Origin: Actinomycetes bacterium
GTDB taxonomy: Bacteria > Actinomycetota > Actinomycetes > Actinomycetales > Microbacteriaceae
Direction: 5' to 3'
Assembly: GCA_029779645.1 (NCBI GenBank)
Contig: JAKPAC010000015.1
Coordinates: 1 to 64,000 of the forward strand
DNA: 64,000 bases
Shown: positions 55,001-63,010 of the stretch, in pieces
Layout: every line of letters begins with the position of its first letter
How positions within the stretch are numbered: position 1 is the first letter of the stretch
Made by a program: the position numbers and the translations under genes
The notes under the pieces: model-generated
What the model was told of the DNA's origin: nothing
The model's input: the letters and a program-made list of their open reading frames with translations, nothing else
The model's database searches: none

Positions 55001-55722
55001 TCCTCCTCGCGGCAGGCATCGCCAGCTTCGGCGCCGCCATCATCCAGCGCATCACCGGCCTCGGGTTCGTGCTGGCGCTGATCGGCCCGATCGTGCTGCT
55101 GTACGGCGGGCTCGAGGGCGTGACGCTCGCCGTGCAGCTCGCCCTCGTGTCGGCGCTGGCCGCGCTGCCGTTCGTGTGGCGCGACGTCTGGTGGCGGCGC
55201 GCGTGGACGCTGATCTGGCCCGGGCTGATCGCCGCGCCGTTCGGCGCCGTGCTGGTGTGGTCGCTGCCCGAGCCCGCGCTGCTGCTGCTGGTCGGCCTGC
55301 TCGCCATCGCCACCCTGCTGCTCGGCCGGGTGCCGTCGCTCCTGGCCGGGCTCTCGGGCGTGTGCGGGGCCCGCATCGCGGGCGCCACCTCGGGGATGCT
55401 CCACGTCACGAGCGGGCTCTCTGGCCCGCCGCTCGCGGCCTACGCCGTGAACGATCGGTGGGAGCAGCGCTCGTTCGTCGCCTCGGTGCAGGTGGTGTTC
55501 GTGGCCTTCGCCCTCGTCACGATCGGGCTGCGGCCGATGCCGGTGACGCCCATCGGCGACATCGCGATCCTGTCGGCGGCGACCGTGCTCGGGATCGCGG
55601 CCGGCACGTGGCTGACCCGGTTCATCCCCGCCCGCATCGCACGACGCGCGATGCTGACCGTCGCGTGGCTCGGTGCCGGTGTCGTGCTCACGCGCGGGCT
55701 GCTCGCGCTCACCGTGGGCTGA
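54997..55722 (+). CDS. TauE/SafE-type membrane permease
   Basis: A 241-residue protein with about eight helices, starting GTG 54997 inside the ATPase stop. AAGIASFGAAIIQRITGLGF opens helix 1 and the repeat half shows GATSGMLHVTSGLSGPPLAAY, the family's paired G-xx-xG-SGPP motif. TauE/SafE proteins move sulfur or organic anions. Coupling to a metal ATPase is unusual and may mean a joint metal/anion function. Confidence 0.85.
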   Translation: MILLAAGIASFGAAIIQRITGLGFVLALIGPIVLLYGGLEGVTLAVQLALVSALAALPFVWRDVWWRRAWTLIWPGLIAAPFGAVLVWSLPEPALLLLVGLLAIATLLLGRVPSLLAGLSGVCGARIAGATSGMLHVTSGLSGPPLAAYAVNDRWEQRSFVASVQVVFVAFALVTIGLRPMPVTPIGDIAILSAATVLGIAAGTWLTRFIPARIARRAMLTVAWLGAGVVLTRGLLALTVG

Positions 55723-55766
55723 TCAGCCCGCGAACGGCCACGGCGAGCGCGAGCACGGCGCGACGG

Positions 55767-56882
55767 CTACGCGTCCTCGAAGCCCTCGGCGATGATGTCG
55801 ACGAGCTCCTCGCGCTCCTCGACCGTCAGGAAGGTCGCGGCGGCGGCGTTGAGCTGGAACGCCTCGATGTCGTCGAGGTCGTAGCCGAAGGTGTCGGCGA
55901 GCAGGCCGAGCTCGCGGGTGAGGGTCGTGCCGCTCATGGTGCGGTTGTCGACGTTCACGGTCACCGTGAAGCCCAGCTGGTAGAGCAGATCGAACGGGTG
56001 GTCGATGAGCTCGCTCCCCCAGGCCGCGATGGCACCGGTCTGCAGGTTCGACGAGGGCGAGAGCTCGAGCGGGATCTCGCGATCGCGCACCCACTTGGCC
56101 AGGTCGCCGAACTGCACCAGCACCTCGTCGCCCTCGCGCGAGACGACCTCGATGTCTTCGGCGAGCCGCACGCCGTGGCCGAGGCGCAGCGCCCGGCCGT
56201 CGAAGAGCGCGCCGCGGATCGACTCGAGCCCCGCGGCCTCGCCCGCGTGCACGGTCACGGGCATGTAGTGCTTGGCGAGGTAGTCGAACGCCTCGCGGTG
56301 CCGGCTGGCGGGGAATCCGTCCTCGGCGCCGGCGATGTCGAAGCCGACGACGCCGCGGTCGCGATGCGCGACCGCGAGCTTCGCGATCTCGAGGCCGCGG
56401 TCGGCGTGACGCATCGCGGTGACGAGCTGACCGACGCGGATGCTGTGACCCTGCCGCTCGGCGTCGTCCTCGCCCTCCTCGATGCCCAGCTGCACGGCCT
56501 CGACCACCTCGTCGAGCGAGAGCCCGCCCTGCAGGTGCTGCTCGGGCGCCCAGCGCACCTCGCCGTAGACGACGCCGTCGGCCGCGAGGTCCTGCACGAA
56601 CTCGCGCGCGACGCGGGTCAGTCCCTCCCGTGTCTGCATCACCGCGGTGGTGAGGTCGAAGGTCTTCAGGTACTCGACGAGCGAGCCCGCGTTGCACTGC
56701 TGCGTGAACCACTCGGCGAGCCCGGCGGGATTCGTGTCGGGCAGCTCGAGTCCGATCGACTGCCCCAGCTCGATGATCGTCTGCGGACGCAGCGCACCGT
56801 CGAGATGATCGTGCAGCGACACCTTCGGCAGGGAGCGCAGCGACGTGCCCTGAACCTCGAAGTCTTCAAACGTGCTCACCAT
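55767..56882 (-). CDS. add: Adenosine deaminase
   Basis: A 371-residue zinc hydrolase turning adenosine into inosine. VSLHDHLDGALRPQTI carries the metal His pair (24 and 26), GVVYGEVRWAPEQHL, VTVHAGEAAG with the third His, and VTVNVDNRTMSGTTLTREL for the C-terminal metal-binding Asp. This is the actinobacterial form of ADA. ATG 56882 has GAGAGAG upstream. It follows the thymidine phosphorylase gene by 81 bases on the same strand. Confidence 0.94.
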   Translation of the reverse strand: MVSTFEDFEVQGTSLRSLPKVSLHDHLDGALRPQTIIELGQSIGLELPDTNPAGLAEWFTQQCNAGSLVEYLKTFDLTTAVMQTREGLTRVAREFVQDLAADGVVYGEVRWAPEQHLQGGLSLDEVVEAVQLGIEEGEDDAERQGHSIRVGQLVTAMRHADRGLEIAKLAVAHRDRGVVGFDIAGAEDGFPASRHREAFDYLAKHYMPVTVHAGEAAGLESIRGALFDGRALRLGHGVRLAEDIEVVSREGDEVLVQFGDLAKWVRDREIPLELSPSSNLQTGAIAAWGSELIDHPFDLLYQLGFTVTVNVDNRTMSGTTLTRELGLLADTFGYDLDDIEAFQLNAAAATFLTVEEREELVDIIAEGFEDA

Positions 56883-56963
56883 GTCATGCTCTCTCTCGTC
56901 CCCAGTGCCGTCAGCCGACCCTGTGCCGACCGTCAACCCTACCGCGCACCGGCGCCCGGCGCC

Positions 56964-58265
56964 CTACCCCGTGATGCGCTCGCGAATGAGCGGGCCGGAT
57001 GCCGCAGCCGTGTCGGCATCCGCGATCCGCCAGGCCCCGTCCAGCGCCGCGAGCGCCCGCTCGAACCGCGAGGGCTCGTCGGCGAGCAGCGTGAACAGCG
57101 GCTGCCCCGCCGTGACCCGGTCGCCCGGCTTCGCGTGCAGGTCGATCCCCGCCGCGTGCTGCACCGGGTCCTGCGCGCGAGCGCGGCCGGCCCCCAGGCG
57201 CCACGCGGCGATCCCGAACGGCAGCGCCTGCTGCTCGGCGAGCACGCCGTCGCGGTCGGCCGTGACGGTGTGGGTCTCGCGCGGTGCGGGCATCGGCGCA
57301 TCCGGGTCGCCGTCCTGGGCGCGGATCATCGCGCGCCACGTGTCCATCGCGCGCCCGTCGCGCAGCGCCGCCTCGACGTCGGCGTCCGGCTGCCCGGCGA
57401 GTGCGAGCATCTCGCGGGCGAGGGCCACCGTCAGCTCCACCACGTCGCTCGGCCCGCCGCCGGCGAGCACCTCGACCGATTCGCGCACCTCGTTGGCGTT
57501 GCCGATCGCGAGCCCGAGCGGCGTGTTCATGTCGGTCAGCAGCGCGGTCGTGGCGACGCCCGAGTCGGTGCCGAGCGCCACCATGGTGCGCGCAAGCTCG
57601 CGCGCGTCGTCGATGTCGGTCATGAACGCGCCGCCGCCGAACTTCACGTCCAGCACGAGGGCGTCGGTGCCCTCGGCGATCTTCTTCGACATGATGCTCG
57701 AGGCGATCAGCGGGATCGCCTCGACGGTGCCCGTGACGTCGCGCAGGGCGTACAGCTTCTTGTCGGCGGGGGCGAGGCCCGCGCCGGCGGCGCAGATCAC
57801 GGCACCCACCTCGGCCAGCTGCGCGAACAGCTCCTCGTTGCTGAGGTCGGCGCGCCAGCCGGGGATCGACTCGAGCTTGTCGAGCGTGCCGCCGGTGTGG
57901 CCGAGCCCTCGACCCGAGAGCTGGGGCACGGCGACGCCGAAGGCGGCGACCAGCGGCGCGAGCGGGAGCGTGATCTTGTCGCCGACGCCGCCCGTGGAGT
58001 GCTTGTCGACCGTGCGCTTGCCCAGCGCGCGAAAGCTCATCCGCTCGCCCGAGGCGATCATGGCGTCGGTGAGCACGCGGATCTCGTCGCGCTCCATGCC
58101 GTTCAGCAGCACCGCCATCGCGAACGCGGCCATCTGCGAGTCGGCGACGTAGCCGCGGGTGTAGGCGTCCACCATCCAGCGCAGCGCGCGCTCCTCGACG
58201 GCGCCGCCGTCGCGCTTGGTGCGGATGACGTCGATCGCGTCAAAGGGCTCGGTCACGTCGCTCAT
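56964..58265 (-). CDS. deoA: Thymidine phosphorylase
   Basis: A 433-residue pyrimidine nucleoside phosphorylase with AIDVIRTKRDGGAVEE, TVDKHSTGGVGDKITLPLAP (phosphate loop), LSGRGLGHTGGTLDKLES, and SIMSKKIAEGTDALVLDVKF with GGGAFM. It yields deoxyribose-1-phosphate and a free base. It lacks nothing expected of the family. The start overlaps the cytidine deaminase stop (ATGA), so both work on incoming pyrimidine nucleosides in sequence. Confidence 0.95.
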   Translation of the reverse strand: MSDVTEPFDAIDVIRTKRDGGAVEERALRWMVDAYTRGYVADSQMAAFAMAVLLNGMERDEIRVLTDAMIASGERMSFRALGKRTVDKHSTGGVGDKITLPLAPLVAAFGVAVPQLSGRGLGHTGGTLDKLESIPGWRADLSNEELFAQLAEVGAVICAAGAGLAPADKKLYALRDVTGTVEAIPLIASSIMSKKIAEGTDALVLDVKFGGGAFMTDIDDARELARTMVALGTDSGVATTALLTDMNTPLGLAIGNANEVRESVEVLAGGGPSDVVELTVALAREMLALAGQPDADVEAALRDGRAMDTWRAMIRAQDGDPDAPMPAPRETHTVTADRDGVLAEQQALPFGIAAWRLGAGRARAQDPVQHAAGIDLHAKPGDRVTAGQPLFTLLADEPSRFERALAALDGAWRIADADTAAASGPLIRERITG

Positions 58266-58663
58266 CGCGCCGCCTCCTCCAGGTCTCGGGGCCCGAATGC
58301 GTCCGGGAGCACCTCGTCGATGGTGCGGATGCCCGAGACCGTCTCGAGCAGCATGCCCGGGATCGAGTGCTCGAACAGCAGCTGACGGCACCGGCCGCAC
58401 GGCATGAGCGTCTTGCCCTCGCCGTCGACGCACACGAACGCCACCAGCTGGCCGCCGCCGGTCATGAACAGCTCGCCGACCATGGTGCACTCGGCGCACA
58501 GGGTCACGCCGTACGAGGCGTTCTCGATGTTGCAGCCCGCCACGATGCGGCCGTCGCTCACGAGGGCCGCGGCGCCCACCTTGAAGCGCGAGTACGGGGC
58601 GTACGCCCGCTCCATCGCCGCGGTCGCGGCGTGGCGAAGCTCGTCCCAATCGATGTCGGTCAT
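58262..58663 (-). CDS. cdd: Cytidine deaminase (tetrameric type)
   Basis: A 133-residue zinc enzyme with YAPYSRFKVGAAALV, GCNIENASYGVTLCAECTMV (Cys56-Ala-Glu58) and MPCGRCRQLLFE (Cys89, Cys92), the complete active site. It converts cytidine and deoxycytidine to uridine forms. AAGGAG seven bases before the ATG is a clear ribosome site, so this transcript is leadered. It heads cdd-deoA. Confidence 0.95.
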   Translation of the reverse strand: MTDIDWDELRHAATAAMERAYAPYSRFKVGAAALVSDGRIVAGCNIENASYGVTLCAECTMVGELFMTGGGQLVAFVCVDGEGKTLMPCGRCRQLLFEHSIPGMLLETVSGIRTIDEVLPDAFGPRDLEEAAR

Positions 58664-58696
58664 GCATCGGCTCCTTGCTGCTGTCGTGCGTGCGTC

Positions 58697-58715
58697 TCGC
58701 GCGGCTCTCGCGCGA
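58697..58715. terminator. Possible short hairpin after the ABC permease operon
   Basis: TCGCGCG (58697-58703) pairs with CGCGCGA (58709-58715) around five bases, in the 109-base gap between the permease stop and cdd on the minus strand. Seven pairs only; weak. Confidence 0.35.
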
Positions 58716-58772
58716 AGCGTGGATGCGTCGGCTCGCCCGCTCGCGCGGCGCCCGTGCCGGTCGGCATCCGAG

Positions 58773-60077
58773 TCATCCCTTGATGTACGGCTTGCCCGAC
58801 GCGGCGGGTGCCCGCACCTGCCCCGCGAAGCCGACGACGGCGAGGATCGTCACGAGGTAGGGCAGCATCGACATGAAGTCGCTGGGGATCGGCGAGCCGA
58901 GGTTGCTGAGCAGGGTCTGCAGCGCCGTGGCGAAGCCGAACAGCATCGCGGCGAGGGTCGCCTTGAGCGGATCCCAGCCGCCGAAGATGACGGCCGCGAG
59001 GGCGATGAAGCCGAGGCCGCCCGTCATCTCCTTGTCGAAGCCGCCGACCGAGCCGAGCGTGAAGTACGCGCCGCCGATGCCGGCGATGCCGCCCGCGAGC
59101 AGCACGTTCCAGAACCGGGTCGGGTTGACCTTGATGCCGACCGTGTCGGCCGCGGTCGGGTGCTCGCCCACGGCCCGCAGGCGCAGGCCCCAGCGGGTGC
59201 GGTAGAGACCCCAGGTGACCAGCGGCACGATGATGTACATGAGGTACACGATCAGGGTCTGGTTGAACACGACCGGGCCGATGATCGGGATGTCGCTCAG
59301 CAGCGGGATCGGCCAGCGCGGAAAGCGCTCGGGGCTGTTCAGCTCGGCGGTGTGCGGCTGCATGAGCGCGCCGTGCAGGAAGCTCGTCAGGCCCGTGATC
59401 AGCACGTTGAGCACGACGCCGACGATGACCTGGTCGACGAGGTACTTGATCGAGAACACGGCCAGCACGGATGCGACGAGCGCGCCGGCGACGACCGCGC
59501 CGAGCAGCCCGAGGAAGAAGCTGCCGGTGATGCTGCCGATCAGCGCCGACGAGAACGCGGCGAAGAGGAACTGCGCCTCGATGGCCACGTTCACGACGCC
59601 GACCCGCTCGCCGATCACGCCGCCGAGGGCGCCGAAGATGAGCGGCACCGAGAGCGAGAGCGCGCCGAACAGCAGGCCCGTGACCGGCACGAGCCCGCCC
59701 GCGGCCGACCAGGTGATGAAGGCGAACACCCCGATGAGGCCGAACAGGATCGTCACCCACATGCCGGCGCGCGCGTAGCGGCTCGCCATCCAGGTGGCGT
59801 AGGCCGTCAGCAGGAGCAACATGACCGTGCAGACGATCAGGGTGGATGCCGTCGGCACGCCGACGTCGCCGAGGTCGACCGACGACGTGCGGTCGCTGAG
59901 GCGGAACGTGCTCGTGCCGCTCCGGCTGAACGGGAACGCGAGCAGCCCGATCAGGACGGTGAAGATCGCGAGCGAGACCGGCAGCTTCCAGTGCCGCACG
60001 CGCACGGTCTCGAGGCGGATGGTGCCGTCGTCGGGCAGGCCGAGGGCCCCGGTCTTGGCGGATCGCTTCGCGCTCAT
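58773..60077 (-). CDS. Nucleoside-type ABC importer permease 2
   Basis: A 434-residue BPD_transp_2-family permease with about ten helices. FGALGGVIGERVGVVNVAIE is the signature of the BmpB/NupQ-type subunit, and LRAVGEHPTAADTVGIKVNP follows in a cytoplasmic loop. The long N-terminal segment (about 1-140) with extra helices is larger than in compact homologues. ATG 60077 overlaps the other permease's stop. Confidence 0.9.
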   Translation of the reverse strand: MSAKRSAKTGALGLPDDGTIRLETVRVRHWKLPVSLAIFTVLIGLLAFPFSRSGTSTFRLSDRTSSVDLGDVGVPTASTLIVCTVMLLLLTAYATWMASRYARAGMWVTILFGLIGVFAFITWSAAGGLVPVTGLLFGALSLSVPLIFGALGGVIGERVGVVNVAIEAQFLFAAFSSALIGSITGSFFLGLLGAVVAGALVASVLAVFSIKYLVDQVIVGVVLNVLITGLTSFLHGALMQPHTAELNSPERFPRWPIPLLSDIPIIGPVVFNQTLIVYLMYIIVPLVTWGLYRTRWGLRLRAVGEHPTAADTVGIKVNPTRFWNVLLAGGIAGIGGAYFTLGSVGGFDKEMTGGLGFIALAAVIFGGWDPLKATLAAMLFGFATALQTLLSNLGSPIPSDFMSMLPYLVTILAVVGFAGQVRAPAASGKPYIKG

Positions 60078-61387
60078 GCCGACACCGCCTTCTTCGCCGC
60101 CTGCCGACTGGCCTTGCGACTTGCCTTGCGGCTCACCGCCTGGGCGCGCTCGGCCTCGTCCTTGGGCAGGAAGAACACCGCCCGCACCAGCGGCGGCGCC
60201 GCGATGAACAGCACGATGAGCGCCTGCACGACCAGCACGATGTCGACGGGGATGCCCTCCGAGATCTGCATCGTGAAGCTGCCGGCCTTGAGCGCGCCGA
60301 AGAGGATGCCGGCGGCGAAGACGCCCCACGCGCGGCTGCGGCCGAGCAGCGCCACGGTGATGGCGTCGAACCCGATGCCCGCGTCGATGTGGCTGCTGAA
60401 CCCGCTCGTGATCGTGCCCGCCATCTGGTTGACGCCGGCCAGGCCCGCGAGCGCGCCCGCGAAGGCCATGGCGTAGATGAGCACCCGCTCGACGTTGACG
60501 CCGGCCGCCCGGGCGGCGAACGGGTTCGTCCCCACCGCGCGCATCCGGAAGCCGAGCGCCGAGCGCTCGATCAGCCACCAGACGAAGATCGTCGCCGCGA
60601 TCGCGACGATGAAGCCCCAGTTGACGGTGAGCGGCGCGTCGAACAGCTTCGGGAACTGCGCGCTCGGCGGCGTCGCCGGCGAGATCGGCTGTGTGCCGCC
60701 CGGGCGCATCAGCAGGCCCGGCGTCGACAGCAGCCACGAGACGAAGTAGAGCGCGATGAAGTTCAGCATGATCGTGAGGATCACCTCGTGCGCCCCCGTG
60801 CGCGCCTTGAGCAGGCCGACGATGCCGCCCCAGACGAGGCCGCCGAGGATGCCGGCGAGGACCGTGAGCGGCAGGTGGATGAACATCGGCGCGTCGACGG
60901 AGAACGCGACGAAGCCTGCGGCCGCCGCGCCCATCAGCATCTGGCCGCGACCACCGATGTTGAACAGGCCGACGCGGAACGCGAGGCCGACGCCGAGACC
61001 GGCCGCGATCAGCGGCGTCGCGAAGTTCAGGGTGTCGGTGAGCGGCTTGATCGCGCGGACGAAGCTCGGGGCGTCGTAGTTGAAGATCGCGCCGCGGAAC
61101 AGGGCCGCGTACGCGCCGCTGACCGAATCCCACACGGCGCGAAGCATGTCCATCGGCTGCGCGAAGAAGTAGCCGGCGGTGCGCTGCACGTCCTCGTCGG
61201 TGAGGGCGATCAGGATGCCGCCGATCACCATCGAGAGCACGATGGCGAGCACCGTCGTCACCACGTTGCCGCGCAGCAGCTCGGTGATCAGCCGGTTCTG
61301 GCGGGGCGCCGGGGCGACGCTCGGCTGCACCTCCTGGCCGGTGAGCGGGCCCGACACGGGGGGCAGCTCTGGGGGGTTCACGGTCAT
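60074..61387 (-). CDS. Nucleoside-type ABC importer permease 1
   Basis: A 437-residue permease of the same family with LIAAGLGVGLAFRVGLFNIG then GQMLMGAA, and FRMRAVGTNPFAARAAGVNV in the coupling loop. The N-terminal 30 residues are Pro-rich and the C-terminus ends in a Lys/Ala repeat tail. Overlapping stop/start pairs tie it to both the ATPase and the second permease. Confidence 0.9.
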   Translation of the reverse strand: MTVNPPELPPVSGPLTGQEVQPSVAPAPRQNRLITELLRGNVVTTVLAIVLSMVIGGILIALTDEDVQRTAGYFFAQPMDMLRAVWDSVSGAYAALFRGAIFNYDAPSFVRAIKPLTDTLNFATPLIAAGLGVGLAFRVGLFNIGGRGQMLMGAAAAGFVAFSVDAPMFIHLPLTVLAGILGGLVWGGIVGLLKARTGAHEVILTIMLNFIALYFVSWLLSTPGLLMRPGGTQPISPATPPSAQFPKLFDAPLTVNWGFIVAIAATIFVWWLIERSALGFRMRAVGTNPFAARAAGVNVERVLIYAMAFAGALAGLAGVNQMAGTITSGFSSHIDAGIGFDAITVALLGRSRAWGVFAAGILFGALKAGSFTMQISEGIPVDIVLVVQALIVLFIAAPPLVRAVFFLPKDEAERAQAVSRKASRKASRQAAKKAVSA

Positions 61388-62898
61388 GCGATCACCTCGT
61401 GGCTCGCCTCTCCGGCCATCATCAGGCCCAGCGTCTCTCGTGGGGCGTCGCCCGGGACGATGCCCACGATGGTGCCGCGGTACATCACGGCGATGCGATC
61501 GGCGAGCGCGCTGACCTCGTCGAGCTCGGTCGAGACCACGATCACCGGCACGCCCGCGTCGCGCGTGGCGACGATGCGCTTGTGCACGAACTCGATCGAG
61601 CCGACGTCGATGCCGCGCGTGGGCTGCGACGCGACGAACAGCTTGAGCGGGCGGCTCAGCTCGCGGGCGAGCACGACCTTCTGCTGGTTTCCGCCGGAGA
61701 GCTTGCCGGCGGGGGTGTCGGGGCCCTGCGTGCGGATGTCGAACTCTTCGATCTTCTCCTCGGCGAACTCGCGCAGCACGCCGCGCTGCAGCGTCGCGGC
61801 CCGGAAGAAGGGCGCGCCGGCGGTGCGGTTGAGGATCAGGTTCTCGGCGACCGTGAACTCGCCCACGAGCCCGTCGGTCGTGCGGTCCTCGGGGACGAAG
61901 CCGACGCCGGCGTCGATGATCTGCTTCACGTTGCTGCCCAGCAGCTCGACGCCATCGAGGCTGATCGAGCCCGTGGCGCCGTGCTGGAGCCCGATGATCG
62001 CCTCGGTCAGCTCGGTCTGCCCGTTGCCCTGCACGCCGGCGATCGCGAGCACCTCGCCGGGCTGCACGGTGAAGCTCACGTCGTTGACGACGAGCTGGCC
62101 GTCTGCGCTGCGCACCCGCAGGTGCTCGACGACCAGGCCTCCGGGGCGAAGCTGCGGTGGGTCCTTGTGCACGGTCAGCTCGACGGCGCGGCCGACCATC
62201 AGCGACGCGAGCTCGACGTTCGTCGCGGTCGGCTCGGCCTCGCCCACCACCTTGCCGAGGCGGATGACGGTGATGCGGTCGGCGACCTCGCGCACCTCGC
62301 GCAGCTTGTGGGTGATGAAGACGATCGCGGTGCCGTCATCGCGAAGGGTCCGCATGATGCCCATGAGCTCGTCGGTCTCCTGCGGCGTGAGCACCGCGGT
62401 CGGCTCATCGAACACGAGCACCTGCGCGTCGCTCGCGAGCGCCTTGATGATCTCGACGCGCTGCTGCACGCCCACCGGCAGGTCGCCCACGATCGCATCG
62501 GGATCGATGTCGAAGCCGAATCGTGCGGCGACCTCGCGCACGTGCGCGCGCGCCCTGTTCAGGTCGAGCGCTCCGGCGAAGCGGGTGGTCTCGTGCCCCA
62601 GCATCACGTTCTCGGCGACGGTGAACACCGGCACGAGCATGAAGTGCTGGTGCACCATCCCGATGCCGGCGGCCATCGCGTCACCCGGCCCGCGGAAGTG
62701 CTGCACGACGTCATCGAGGATGATCTCGCCCTCATCCGCCGTGTACAGGCCGTAGAGCACGTTCATCAGCGTCGATTTTCCTGCGCCGTTCTCGCCGAGC
62801 AGCGCGTGGATCTCACCGGGCCGAACGACGAGGTCGATGTGGTCGTTGGCGACGAGCGCGCCAAAGCGCTTCGTGATGCCGCGGAGCTCAAGCTTCAT
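61384..62898 (-). CDS. Nucleoside-type ABC importer ATPase with two NBDs
   Basis: A 504-residue protein with two ABC domains. Domain 1 has Walker A LLGENGAGKSTLMNV, DLPVGVQQRVEIIKAL as signature and LVFDEPTAVLTPQE. Domain 2 (from about 260) has a degenerate Walker A (IAGVQGNGQTELTEAI) and KLSGGNQQKVVLARELS. The first-domain signature lacks a clear LSGGQ, as usual in this sugar/nucleoside (RbsA/NupA-like) class. A TAGGTT box six bases before its ATG gives it its own promoter after the binding-protein gene. Confidence 0.93.
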   Translation of the reverse strand: MKLELRGITKRFGALVANDHIDLVVRPGEIHALLGENGAGKSTLMNVLYGLYTADEGEIILDDVVQHFRGPGDAMAAGIGMVHQHFMLVPVFTVAENVMLGHETTRFAGALDLNRARAHVREVAARFGFDIDPDAIVGDLPVGVQQRVEIIKALASDAQVLVFDEPTAVLTPQETDELMGIMRTLRDDGTAIVFITHKLREVREVADRITVIRLGKVVGEAEPTATNVELASLMVGRAVELTVHKDPPQLRPGGLVVEHLRVRSADGQLVVNDVSFTVQPGEVLAIAGVQGNGQTELTEAIIGLQHGATGSISLDGVELLGSNVKQIIDAGVGFVPEDRTTDGLVGEFTVAENLILNRTAGAPFFRAATLQRGVLREFAEEKIEEFDIRTQGPDTPAGKLSGGNQQKVVLARELSRPLKLFVASQPTRGIDVGSIEFVHKRIVATRDAGVPVIVVSTELDEVSALADRIAVMYRGTIVGIVPGDAPRETLGLMMAGEASHEVIA

Positions 62899-62904
62899 AT
62901 CGCA

Positions 62905-62910
62905 AACCTA
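62905..62910 (-). promoter_or_regulatory. -10 TAGGTT, leaderless start of the ABC ATPase gene
   Basis: TAGGTT on the minus strand ends six bases before ATG 62898 and lies downstream of the hairpin at 62955-62995, so the transporter core can be transcribed without the binding-protein gene. Confidence 0.5.
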
Positions 62911-62954
62911 TCGAGAAGTGCCGATCCACGCACGGGAGCAGACACGAGAAATGC

Positions 62955-62995
62955 CGTACGGCCGGGCAGCGAGCGAGTCGCTGTCCGGCCGTACG
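62955..62995 (-). terminator. 18-bp hairpin between the binding-protein and ATPase genes
   Basis: Bases 62955-62972 pair with 62978-62995 over 18 positions with a single G-U mismatch, around GCGAG. On the minus strand the stem is followed by ATTTCTC, a weak T-rich tail. It sits 15 bases after the binding-protein stop and probably limits read-through, so that more binding protein than transporter is made. Confidence 0.8.
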
Positions 62996-63010
62996 TGCCT
63001 GCCGTCGAAC

